A stretch of 10,896 nucleotides of DNA from DAIDKA01 sp035485475 (GTDB lineage Bacteria > Pseudomonadota > Gammaproteobacteria > Steroidobacterales > Steroidobacteraceae): positions 1 to 10,896 of the forward strand of contig DATHOA010000321.1 of NCBI GenBank assembly GCA_035485475.1. Direction: 5' to 3'. Below, piece by piece: positions 1 through 7,124 of the stretch (position 1 is the first letter of the stretch; every line of letters begins with the position of its first letter). The translations under genes and the position numbers were made by a program. A model generated the notes under the pieces. That model was not told where the DNA came from, ran no database searches, and worked only from the letters and a program-made list of their open reading frames with translations.

Positions 1-285
1 CACTTCCCGCACAAGCTGCTCCGACTCATGGGCGGTAACAATCAAAATGCGTGTCTTTGGCACCGTGTTATGCAGCTGCCTCGTGGCCTCGAGCCCGTTG
101 AGTTCGGGCATCGTCAGATCGAGAATCGCAATGTCAGGCAGCAGCTGCGCCGCCTGTTCGCAGGCCTGACGACCATTGGAGACCTCTGCGATCACCAACC
201 AGCCCGCCTTTTCTGACAAAGTGGAGGCAAGGCCGCGCCGGACCAGCGGGTGATCGTCGGCGATCAGAATACGGACAGTTTTCAT
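1..285 (-). CDS. Response regulator, receiver domain (NarL/FixJ-like), 3' end outside window
   Basis: This is the N-terminal 95 residues of a response regulator; the frame stays open to base 1, so the output domain lies outside the window. The protein starts MKTVRILIADDHPLVRRGLA, the typical opening of NarL/UhpA-type receivers. The acidic pair D10-D11, the phosphoacceptor D56 in ILDLTMPELNG and T84 in LIVTAHESEQ are all present; the conserved lysine would fall beyond the edge. The ATG at 285-283 lies 13 bp after the kinase stop and has no clear Shine-Dalgarno, which suggests translational coupling. Next to a HisKA_3 kinase, the usual partner is a regulator with a C-terminal LuxR-type helix-turn-helix; that part is inference. 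The likely role is taking phosphate from the neighbouring kinase and controlling transcription. Confidence 0.93.
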   Translation of the reverse strand, partial: MKTVRILIADDHPLVRRGLASTLSEKAGWLVIAEVSNGRQACEQAAQLLPDIAILDLTMPELNGLEATRQLHNTVPKTRILIVTAHESEQLVREV

Positions 286-298
286 CGCAATGGTGGGT

Positions 299-2383
299 TC
301 AAGCGGGTAGGGGCGTCTCCGGCGCGGTTATCGTTGTCCTTGGAACTGTAATCGTGGCACGCACGCAGGTTCCATTCGGGCTCGAGAGGATTGTAAGGTG
401 TCCGCCCAGTTGACGCAGTCGTTCCCGCATCCCGCCCAGTCCAACACCGCGCATGATTGGATCCGGTACATTTCCGGAGTCGAATGCTTCGGGTATTCCC
501 AGCCCCGCGTCCTGCACTTCGAGTGTGAGTACCGCCTCATCAAGCGCCAGGCGTATTGTGACCGACGGACTCTGGGCGTGGCGATGGACATTGCTTATGG
601 CTTCCTGAACTACCCGGAACAGTGCCAGCTCCAGATCACGCGGCAGTCGAGGCAACCGTTCAGGCAACTGCAGGACGACATTGATGTCGCTCCGGCGGGT
701 GAGGCCGTCAGCCAGCCAGCGCAGGGCGCTGAGCAGGCCGATTTCATCCAGCAACGGCGGATGCAGCAGATAGGAGGCGGTGCGGATATCGGAGGAGCAG
801 CGCTGGGCCAGTGCTGCGCAATCGGCTATCAAGCCTCGGGTTGGGGAATTCTCGGTTTCCGTGAGCCGCTGCAGGCGCGCGAGCTGCATTCCCAGGGCGG
901 TAAGGACTTGACCGGTGGAGTCATGCAGATCACGGCCAATGCGTCGGCGTTCATCGTCCTGAAGTTGCACCAGCGTACCGGCGAGCTGCTGCAATTCCCT
1001 TAGCATCGCCTCGCGTTCCTCGTCCAGCCGCTTGCGCTGGGTAATGTCATGAAACACGGCCAGGGTTAGGGTCCGTTGGTCTGCCTCAAGCCCCGTCAGG
1101 TCCACCTCCGCGATCAGCGGCTCGCCGGTGTCCAGCCGCTTGAAGGTCCATTCGAATGATGCCGTACCGTTCTGGAGCGCTTCGCGAAGTCTCTCCCGCA
1201 TGCTTGCCTCGGAAGAACGGCCGTGCGGCTGCGTCGGCGGCGCCACGTCCCGTGGCTGCAGGCCCTTTAACGCTCGGTAGTCACGAGCGCCAAACATCGT
1301 CGCGCTGCGCACATTGCAGTCTACGAAATGCTCGCCCTCAAGGAGCAGAACTCCGAATGCAGCATTATTGAAAAGTGCGCGATAGTGCCGCTCCCGGCGC
1401 CGCAGCGCGCGCAAGAAATAGATGACGACACCGCCCGCAGCCACGATGACCAAGGTCAGCGCCCCGGCCAGCGCCAATGTTTCGCGCCGCCTATCGTTCC
1501 AGCTTGCGAATATCGCCGCCTGAAATTGCCAAGCCGCGGAAATCATGGGGTATCCCGGCACCCGCCTTATCGCTACCACGTTGGGTTCGTGCGAGCTTAT
1601 GCTGGGCGCGACGATGACGCCGCCGCTGGCTGGCAGTGCGAGTGCGCGGCGCAGTACTTCGGCCGAGGCGAAGTTCTTGCCGCGCTGTCCCGCATACCTC
1701 GATTCCGGAAACGCTTCGAGCACTGTAGAGTCGGCACTGAACAGGCCAGTGCCACTGGCTTCCCCCGTCGGGGTATAGGTGGGTGCGAGCATATCGAACG
1801 CGAAGAGGGCGCCGGCCCACATTTGCCCGATCCGCTGCGCGACCGGCACCAGGTGCCCGCCCGGGCGATCCGGGTCCGCTATCGGTTGCCCCACCCAGCT
1901 GGGCTGCGCGCCGGCCGACAACGCCGGCATCAACCAAGGTGGTAGCGCGGCGAGGGATTCGCGTCGACCGCCGCGCGCGAGGAGTTCGAATCGTGTCGAG
2001 CTGCCAAGAAACAACGCGCGGACATAGGGTCCGCCGGTCAGCATATGGCTCAAGGTTTGCTGTATTTGGCCCTGCGGTTTGACCGCAAATCCACCCTGAC
2101 CGCCAAGCTCGTTGACCGCGGCTACCGCGGCGCCTACGCCATCACCCATCATGGATTCGACTTCCGCGTTGAAGGCGCCGCCCCGAGCGCGCAGGCGCTC
2201 GCGGGTAGTCGCTTCAGTCAGGCGGAAATCACTCTGGATGACATGTACGGCGTAGCTCCACACGCCTATGAGCAAGACAGCCGAGTAGCCAAGCACTATG
2301 ACCCGCAGCGCCGTTATCGAGCTCGTCAAGCCGCGGAATGAGCCCGCCCTAATGGCTGCGTATAGCTGTGACGGTGAGCGCAC
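299..2383 (-). CDS. Membrane sensor histidine kinase: periplasmic Cache-like sensor, PAS, HisKA_3, HATPase
   Basis: Numbering is from the GTG at 2383-2381 (694 aa). A first membrane helix lies at about 25-50 and a second at about 302-328. They enclose a periplasmic domain of some 250 residues whose end (VPGYPMISAAWQF) looks like the tail of a double Cache domain. A PAS domain follows (about 333-455, ending FHDITQRKRLDEERE). The HisKA_3 dimerisation box has the phosphoacceptor H487 in RRIGRDLHDSTGQ. The ATPase domain has N598 in EAISNVHRHA, D625 in DAGLGIP and GVGLGGMRERL. This is the NarX/DegS kinase class, which normally phosphorylates a NarL-type regulator, and one begins 13 bp downstream. 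The start is uncertain: an in-frame GTG lies four codons earlier at 2395, but the one chosen has GGAG six bases upstream. The ligand cannot be named. Confidence 0.93.
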   Translation of the reverse strand: MRSPSQLYAAIRAGSFRGLTSSITALRVIVLGYSAVLLIGVWSYAVHVIQSDFRLTEATTRERLRARGGAFNAEVESMMGDGVGAAVAAVNELGGQGGFAVKPQGQIQQTLSHMLTGGPYVRALFLGSSTRFELLARGGRRESLAALPPWLMPALSAGAQPSWVGQPIADPDRPGGHLVPVAQRIGQMWAGALFAFDMLAPTYTPTGEASGTGLFSADSTVLEAFPESRYAGQRGKNFASAEVLRRALALPASGGVIVAPSISSHEPNVVAIRRVPGYPMISAAWQFQAAIFASWNDRRRETLALAGALTLVIVAAGGVVIYFLRALRRRERHYRALFNNAAFGVLLLEGEHFVDCNVRSATMFGARDYRALKGLQPRDVAPPTQPHGRSSEASMRERLREALQNGTASFEWTFKRLDTGEPLIAEVDLTGLEADQRTLTLAVFHDITQRKRLDEEREAMLRELQQLAGTLVQLQDDERRRIGRDLHDSTGQVLTALGMQLARLQRLTETENSPTRGLIADCAALAQRCSSDIRTASYLLHPPLLDEIGLLSALRWLADGLTRRSDINVVLQLPERLPRLPRDLELALFRVVQEAISNVHRHAQSPSVTIRLALDEAVLTLEVQDAGLGIPEAFDSGNVPDPIMRGVGLGGMRERLRQLGGHLTILSSPNGTCVRATITVPRTTITAPETPLPA

Positions 2384-2471
2384 GGTCGACTCCACAGTCC
2401 TGCTCTATCCCCACACAGCCACCCCTTATTGTTATTGAGGTCTGGAGATGAAAATGAATCGCCAAGCAGTA

Positions 2472-2497
2472 TGGCGCGCGCAGGAGTTCGCGCGCCA
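2472..2497. repeat. GC-rich inverted repeat, 9-bp perfect stem
   Basis: TGGCGCGCG (2472-2480) and CGCGCGCCA (2489-2497) are perfect inverted copies around an 8-base loop. Neither strand has a convincing T-run directly after the stem, so it is not a typical intrinsic terminator. It sits between the MCP and kinase genes and could act as an mRNA processing or stabilising hairpin, a weak terminator or a protein site. Only the repeat itself is seen; any role is inference. Confidence 0.55.
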
Positions 2498-2550
2498 GAG
2501 GAATTTTCGCAAGCCGAAATTCGAACGCATTGCAGCAATTCCCGCCAGGA

Positions 2551-2572
2551 CCGACGCGGAAGGTGGCGTCGG
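2551..2572 (-). terminator. Possible hairpin terminator after the MCP gene (no T-tract)
   Basis: CCGACGC (2551-2557) and GCGTCGG (2566-2572) form a perfect 7-bp stem with an 8-base loop, starting two bases after the MCP stop codon (2577-2575). The position fits an end-of-transcript structure for the chemotaxis operon. The sequence that follows on the minus strand begins TCCTGGCGGG and has no U-tract, so intrinsic termination would be weak. It may instead protect the 3' end or reduce read-through. Confidence 0.35.
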
Positions 2573-2574
2573 GC

Positions 2575-4143
2575 CTAGAATTGCTGCCATTCGTTGTCGG
2601 TACCGTTGGCCGCACCGACATTCGGCTGGCTGCGGCCGACTGGCGCCCTCGGTGTGACAGGTCTGGCCGGCTGTGCCTGCGCGTTGGCCTTGGCCCATGG
2701 ACGCCCCGCGCCGCGCCGCTCCGGGCTTTCCGGCTGTGCGGAGCCGCCACGCGAATCGGCCAGCGCAGCGTGGCCGGCAGCCACCATTTCCTGCGAGACA
2801 TGGTACCTGTCCATCATTTCGGCCAGGGCCCCCGCCTGATCTGCCATGGATTCGCTGGCCGCCGAAGCCTCCTCGACCAGCGCGGAGTTCTGCTGCGTGG
2901 TTGCATCCAGCTGCATGACTGCCTTGTTGACCTGCTCGATGCCCGAAGACTGCTCCTGGCTCGCCGCCGCGATTTCCGCAATGATGTCACTGACCTGCTT
3001 CACTGCCGAGACGAGCTGCTCAAGCGTAGCGCCGGAGTCGGTGACCAGCGACGATCCTTCGTCCACCTTCTTGCGGCTGTCCGCGATCAGGGCCTTGATC
3101 TCCCTTGCCGCAGTGGCACTGCGCCCGGCCAGATTGCGCACTTCGCTGGCAACTACCGCGAAGCCACGGCCCAGTTCGCCGGCACGAGCCGCCTCGACGG
3201 CGGCATTCAAGGCAAGCAGATTGGTCTGCAAGGCGATCTCGTCGATGACCCCAATGATGTCGGCAATCTTTTTCGAGGCCTCGTCAATTCCCGCCATGGC
3301 CTTGACCGCTTTCGCCACGACGACACCACCGTTTTCAGCCTGATCCCGGGCGGCGACGGCCAGCTGATTGGCGCGGATGGCGTTGTCGGCATTCTGGCGC
3401 ACGCTGGAGGTCATTTCCTCCATCGAGGAGGCGGTCTGTTGAAGACTCGATGCCTGCTCTTCGGTCCGTTGACTGAGATCCACGTTACCCTGTGAAATCT
3501 CGGCTGCACTGCGCGCCACCTCGGCGGCCGTAACCTTCACGCGACCGACAATCTCGCTCATATTGTCGGCCAGCTGATTGATGCCCCGGGCCAGCGATTC
3601 GTGGAAGGCACCCTTGCCTTCGAGCGCGATGCGTTTCTTGAGGTCCCCGTCAATGAAGGCGGAAACGATCACCTGAATTTCCCGTTCAACCGACTGTTCG
3701 AATGTCCGGTGCAGCTGCGCTTCACGGCGCTGGGCGGAAATGTCCGTAGCATACTGCACGACCTTGAAAGGCTTGCCCTTCTTGTCGAGGATCGGGTTGA
3801 AGGAGCCCTGTAGCCACACTTCGTCGCCGCCCTTGGCAATGCGCTTGTATTGCCCCGTGTGGTATTCACCGCGCGCGAGCTTCTCCCAGACCTGGCTGTA
3901 TTCGACTGCCATGTATTCTGCAGGATCGACAAATAAGCGGTGATTCTTGCCCCTGATGTCCTCCAGCGAATAGCCCATGGTCTGCAGGAAGTTGTCATTG
4001 GCCGCGAGAACGGTGCCATCGAGCGCGAGCTCGATAACCGCTTGCGACCGATTGAGTGCCGCAATCTCGCCGCTTCGCGCCGCCAATGCCCGTTTGCCAA
4101 TGCTTGGACTTCGGCTCGCAGCCTTGCGCTTCCTCGTTGCCAT
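2575..4143 (-). CDS. Soluble methyl-accepting chemotaxis protein, PAS input, C-terminal EWQQF pentapeptide
   Basis: This is a 522-aa chemoreceptor with no membrane helix. The order is a basic N-terminus, a PAS domain (about 28-138, with GYSLEDIRGKNHRLFVDP and WLQGSFNPILD), a HAMP-like segment (about 152-205), and a long coiled-coil signalling domain. The hairpin tip (about 301-335) contains IALQTNLLALNAAVEAARAG and GRGFAVVASEVRNLAG. From the tip to about residue 450 the arm lines up with E. coli Tsr as I recall it, without an obvious gap, which suggests the 36-heptad class. A Pro/Ala/Gly-rich tail (about 455-517) then leads to the final EWQQF. This has the aromatic-x-x-aromatic pattern of the NWETF tether that recruits CheR and CheB. 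The role is cytoplasmic sensing and control of CheA via CheW. The PAS cofactor or ligand is unknown. The ATG at 4143-4141 has AAAAGGGA six bases upstream. Confidence 0.95.
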   Translation of the reverse strand: MATRKRKAASRSPSIGKRALAARSGEIAALNRSQAVIELALDGTVLAANDNFLQTMGYSLEDIRGKNHRLFVDPAEYMAVEYSQVWEKLARGEYHTGQYKRIAKGGDEVWLQGSFNPILDKKGKPFKVVQYATDISAQRREAQLHRTFEQSVEREIQVIVSAFIDGDLKKRIALEGKGAFHESLARGINQLADNMSEIVGRVKVTAAEVARSAAEISQGNVDLSQRTEEQASSLQQTASSMEEMTSSVRQNADNAIRANQLAVAARDQAENGGVVVAKAVKAMAGIDEASKKIADIIGVIDEIALQTNLLALNAAVEAARAGELGRGFAVVASEVRNLAGRSATAAREIKALIADSRKKVDEGSSLVTDSGATLEQLVSAVKQVSDIIAEIAAASQEQSSGIEQVNKAVMQLDATTQQNSALVEEASAASESMADQAGALAEMMDRYHVSQEMVAAGHAALADSRGGSAQPESPERRGAGRPWAKANAQAQPARPVTPRAPVGRSQPNVGAANGTDNEWQQF

Positions 4144-4149
4144 GACTTA

Positions 4150-4157
4150 TCCCTTTT
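4150..4157 (-). promoter_or_regulatory. Ribosome binding site of the MCP gene
   Basis: AAAAGGGA on the minus strand ends six bases before the MCP ATG. It is one of the clearest Shine-Dalgarno sequences in the window, whereas several upstream genes rely on overlap coupling. The MCP follows cheW after 66 bp, so it may be translated independently and at a higher level than its neighbours. Confidence 0.6.
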
Positions 4158-4209
4158 GACTAATGTTGCGAAACGTTTTTCGAAATCGATTGATCTGTTA
4201 CGGTACTGT

Positions 4210-4773
4210 TCAGGCGGCGCCGGCCATCGCGGGCGCTTGCGCCTGCTCCAGGTCGCGACGGATCAATTCGTCGACGTTCAGCAGAATCAACATGCGATCC
4301 GCGACCGCCGCGAGACCCTTGATCAGCTCGACGCTCGCCTTGCCCCCCAAGCTGGGAGTTTCCTTAAGCTCCGCAGCGTCGATGTCCACTACATCGGAGA
4401 CGCTGTCCACGACCAGGCCAAACTCGCGACGCCCGGACGCCGTGTGCACCGCAAGCACGACAATGACCGTGAGCGGCGTGAACGGCGCCTGCTCGAGGCC
4501 AAATCGCACCCGCAGGTCGATGACGGGCACGATCGATCCACGCAGGTTCAGCATGCCGAGCATGTAGATCGGTGCCTGGGGGAGGCGCGTCACGGGCGCC
4601 CAGCCGCGTATCTCCTGAACGAGAAGAATGTCCACGGCGTAGGTTTCGGATCCGAGGCAAAATGTGAGAACCTGGTGCGAAGTCTCCGCCGAGTCGTTCG
4701 TCGCCATGGTCGATCGGTTGGAATTCACGGTCGGCATTCCTCTATAGAGCTTCTGAATGATTTCATGCGGCAT
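4210..4773 (-). CDS. cheW: Chemotaxis coupling protein CheW
   Basis: CheW links chemoreceptors to the kinase CheA in the cytoplasmic signalling array. The start chosen gives 187 aa. The conserved part runs from about residue 35 (VLTFCLGSETYAVDILLVQE) through the hallmark NLRGSIVPVIDLR at 76-88 to the C-terminal MLILLNVDELI. The whole protein is one CheW-like SH3-type fold, with no receiver domain attached. Start choice is uncertain. ATG codons lie at 4788, 4773, 4737 and 4707. The one at 4773 has GGAG four bases upstream and overlaps the cheA end by 11 bases. The one at 4707 would give a more usual CheW length (160 aa) but has no visible ribosome binding site. Its position between cheA and an MCP gene fits a complete array core. 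Confidence 0.96.
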   Translation of the reverse strand: MPHEIIQKLYRGMPTVNSNRSTMATNDSAETSHQVLTFCLGSETYAVDILLVQEIRGWAPVTRLPQAPIYMLGMLNLRGSIVPVIDLRVRFGLEQAPFTPLTVIVVLAVHTASGRREFGLVVDSVSDVVDIDAAELKETPSLGGKASVELIKGLAAVADRMLILLNVDELIRRDLEQAQAPAMAGAA

Positions 4774-6820
4774 TTCGCTCCGCGGCATATCGCACCAGGC
4801 CGGGGATATCCAGAATCAGCGCGACGCTGCCGTCCCCAAGAATGGTTGCACCGGAAACGCCTTCGATGCGGCGATAGTTCGTCTCCATTGACTTGACCAC
4901 AACCTGTTGCTGGCCCAGCAGTTCATCAACAAAGAGACCCACCTTGCGGCCGTCGCATTCGACGACCATGACCGACCCGAGGTCCAGATCGTGACATCGT
5001 GGCTCGAGATTGAAGGCGTCATGCAATCGGATTATCGGAATGTAGTCGCCGCGGAAGAGCAACACTTCCCCGACACCGGCCAGTTGACGTGCCACGCCAC
5101 GCTTGAACTGCAAGGACGCGATGATGGCCACCAGCGGAACAATGTAGACTTCCCCGCCAACCGCAACGGACAGGCCATCGACGATCGCCAGGGTCAGGGG
5201 TAGAGTGATGACCACACTTGAACCCTTACCGACTTCCGTGCGCAATTCGACGGTGCCGCCCAGCTCTTCGATATTTCGGCGAACGACGTCCATGCCCACG
5301 CCACGACCCGACAGCTCGGTGGTAACTTCGGTCGTGGAGAAGCCTGGTTGGAAGATCAGATTCGCGACGGCTTCATCGGACAGGAAGTCATTCGGGCCCA
5401 CCAGACCCTTGGCACGTGCTTTGGACAGAATTCTTTCGAGATTCAGGCCCGCGCCGTCGTCGCCAACCTCGATGACGATGGAGCCACCAAGTTGATAGGC
5501 ATTCAGGAACAAGGTCCCCACCGCGGACTTTCCGGCGGCGATCCGGGTCTCGGGCAACTCTATGCCGTGATCGATGGAATTGCGCACCAGGTGCACCAAG
5601 GGATCCCCGATCTTCTCCAGTACCTTCTTGTCCAGTTCGGTCTGTTCACCGGTCATTTTCAGCTCGATCTGCTTGTTCAGCCGAGCGGATAGGTCATGGA
5701 CGAGTCGTGGGAAGCGGCTGAACGCAGAGCGGATCGGCAGCATGCGCACACGCATGACGCTTTCCTGAAGTTCCCGAACGTTGCGCTCCAGGTGAATCAG
5801 GCCGGCACGGATCCGATCCACGGGCGGCGGTTCGGCGCCGTCGACGAGTTGCATCAACATCGATTGCGCGATCACGATCTCCCCGACGGTATTCATCAGC
5901 TCGTCGAGCTTCTCGGTCGCCACCCGAATGGAGTTCGAATCTGCAGTGGCGGCCTTGGCGGAATTGCCACCCGCATCGCCCGTCGGCGTCAGGTTCGTGG
6001 CGGGCGGTGGGGATGGCGGCGGTGGTGGATTTGAGGCAATGGGTGCGGGGTCCGGCCGGGACGATGCGGGTTCTTCCGCGCGCAGTTGGCAATCCGCCTC
6101 GGCCCAGTTCAAGATGTTTTGGATGGCCTCCGAGGTCAGCTCGGTGGTCAACGTGATGGTCCACGTCAGGTAACAGACTTCTGGATCAAGGTCGGCAAAG
6201 GCCGGCAACTTGTCGGCGTGCGCGACCAGGGCCATCGTGCCCAGTTCGGCCAGCTCGCAGAACACCCGTGACGGATCGGCACCCGGTTCAGGCAGTCTTG
6301 CGGTGGGACGGAACTCGATCGTCCAGGTCATTTGCTTGGGACGCAAAGATTCCGGCTTGGCAGAGGACAGGCTCGTATTCGTTGGCGCGGAGGCTACCTG
6401 CACCGCGGCCGCTGTGTCTGCGGCCGACGGACGCTTCGCGAGCATTTGCTCGAGGTCGAATTGAATATCGGCCACCGTCTGCTGATCAACTGGGCTCTTG
6501 CGCTGGGTCGCCTGAAGCATGCCGCGCAGTACATCGGTGGACTTCAGCAACAGATCGATGGTGGGGCGCGTGACCGGCATGCGCCCGGCGCGCAGCTCAT
6601 CCAGCAGAGTCTCCAGCGTGTGTGTAAAGGATGCGACCTCGGTAAACGAGAACATCCCGCTGCCGCCTTTGATGGAGTGCGCGACGCGGAATATGGAATT
6701 AATGGCTTCCGCGTTAGGCGCGCCGGGATCAAGCTGCAGCAGTGCGGTTTCCATGGCATCGAGTGACTCGAAAGCCTCCTCGAAGAATCCGCTGTGAAAC
6801 TGATCCATTTCAAGCGTCAT
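4763..6820 (-). CDS. cheA: Chemotaxis histidine kinase CheA
   Basis: CheA autophosphorylates under receptor control and passes phosphate to CheY and CheB. It has 685 aa in the standard order. P1 (Hpt, about 1-110) carries the phosphoacceptor H48 in HSIKGGSGMFSF. A P2-like domain (about 164-250, beginning WTIEFRP) is followed by a proline-rich linker with PPPPPSPPP at 265-273. P3 dimerisation begins at about 295 (SIRVATEKLDELMNTVGE). The P4 ATPase has N414 in VRNSIDHGIE, D454-D455 in GDDGAG and GRGVGM at 505-510. P5, CheW-like, covers about 543-680. All catalytic motifs are intact. The ATG at 6820-6818 overlaps the STAS gene by 11 bases and has no clear Shine-Dalgarno; M5 is an alternative start. 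Coupled translation with the STAS gene is likely. Confidence 0.98.
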   Translation of the reverse strand: MTLEMDQFHSGFFEEAFESLDAMETALLQLDPGAPNAEAINSIFRVAHSIKGGSGMFSFTEVASFTHTLETLLDELRAGRMPVTRPTIDLLLKSTDVLRGMLQATQRKSPVDQQTVADIQFDLEQMLAKRPSAADTAAAVQVASAPTNTSLSSAKPESLRPKQMTWTIEFRPTARLPEPGADPSRVFCELAELGTMALVAHADKLPAFADLDPEVCYLTWTITLTTELTSEAIQNILNWAEADCQLRAEEPASSRPDPAPIASNPPPPPSPPPATNLTPTGDAGGNSAKAATADSNSIRVATEKLDELMNTVGEIVIAQSMLMQLVDGAEPPPVDRIRAGLIHLERNVRELQESVMRVRMLPIRSAFSRFPRLVHDLSARLNKQIELKMTGEQTELDKKVLEKIGDPLVHLVRNSIDHGIELPETRIAAGKSAVGTLFLNAYQLGGSIVIEVGDDGAGLNLERILSKARAKGLVGPNDFLSDEAVANLIFQPGFSTTEVTTELSGRGVGMDVVRRNIEELGGTVELRTEVGKGSSVVITLPLTLAIVDGLSVAVGGEVYIVPLVAIIASLQFKRGVARQLAGVGEVLLFRGDYIPIIRLHDAFNLEPRCHDLDLGSVMVVECDGRKVGLFVDELLGQQQVVVKSMETNYRRIEGVSGATILGDGSVALILDIPGLVRYAAERNAA

Positions 6821-7124
6821 GTTGGCACGCGCTATGGCTGCTGGGGCCGGCGGAATCGCCCACTTGGAGACTTACTGCGGTGGCCGCCGCCCGAAAAGCC
6901 GGACTGTCTCCCTGCCAGATGGTGCTCAGGTCCTTGGCGATACGTTCGCGGCAGAATGCAAACAACAGTTGCAGGGCGGCGGTATCGATGAGTTCAACAT
7001 CGGTTACATCGATGCGCACGGCTCCAGGGTATGCCACGAGCGCAAGCAGCTGCCGCTTCAGCGCTGCGCACTCACGAACGCTGCTACGGATCGGCAACAG
7101 AACAACTGGCGGGTCGGTGATCAC
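6810..7124 (-). CDS. Stand-alone STAS-domain protein between cheZ and cheA
   Basis: This is a 104-aa protein that fits a single STAS (SpoIIAA-like) domain over about residues 5-90. The core reads VRIDVTDVELIDTAALQLLF, where T48 lies in the place of the regulatory Ser/Thr phosphorylated in anti-sigma antagonists. The later part, STIWQGDSPAFRAAATAVSL, matches the end of the fold. It starts with GTG at 7124-7122 inside a GTGA overlap with the cheZ stop and overlaps the start of cheA by 11 bases, so it is co-translated with both. STAS proteins usually bind a partner rather than act as enzymes. A link to the chemotaxis array is inferred only from position. No recognisable anti-sigma kinase or phosphatase partner is in the window. 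The last 15 residues or so look unstructured. Confidence 0.82.
   Translation of the reverse strand: MITDPPVVLLPIRSSVRECAALKRQLLALVAYPGAVRIDVTDVELIDTAALQLLFAFCRERIAKDLSTIWQGDSPAFRAAATAVSLQVGDSAGPSSHSACQHDA

Larger units (their letters stand above)
2396..2574 (-). other. Intergenic region between MCP and histidine kinase genes
   Basis: This is 179 bp without a convincing gene. It holds two perfect-stem hairpins (2551-2572 and 2472-2497) and an AT-richer patch at about 2421-2460 just before the kinase. It is the first sizeable gap after the chemotaxis run, so it may separate two transcription units. The AT-richer patch is a reasonable place for a kinase promoter, but I find no convincing -35/-10 or sigma-54 pair. 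Confidence 0.5.

Noticed and set aside
2530..3495. Plus-strand open frame of 321 codons opposite the MCP gene
   Set aside because: It is antisense to a fully conserved chemoreceptor, its translation resembles no family, and long antisense frames are expected in GC-rich genes.
4144..4209. Possible promoter or hairpin between cheW and the MCP gene
   Set aside because: Only a short CGAAA/TTTCG repeat and a clear ribosome binding site are seen; no credible -35/-10 pair.
3940..4896. Plus-strand open frame of 318 codons opposite MCP, cheW and cheA ends
   Set aside because: It crosses three clear minus-strand genes and reads as a shadow rich in Arg and His; no domain is visible.
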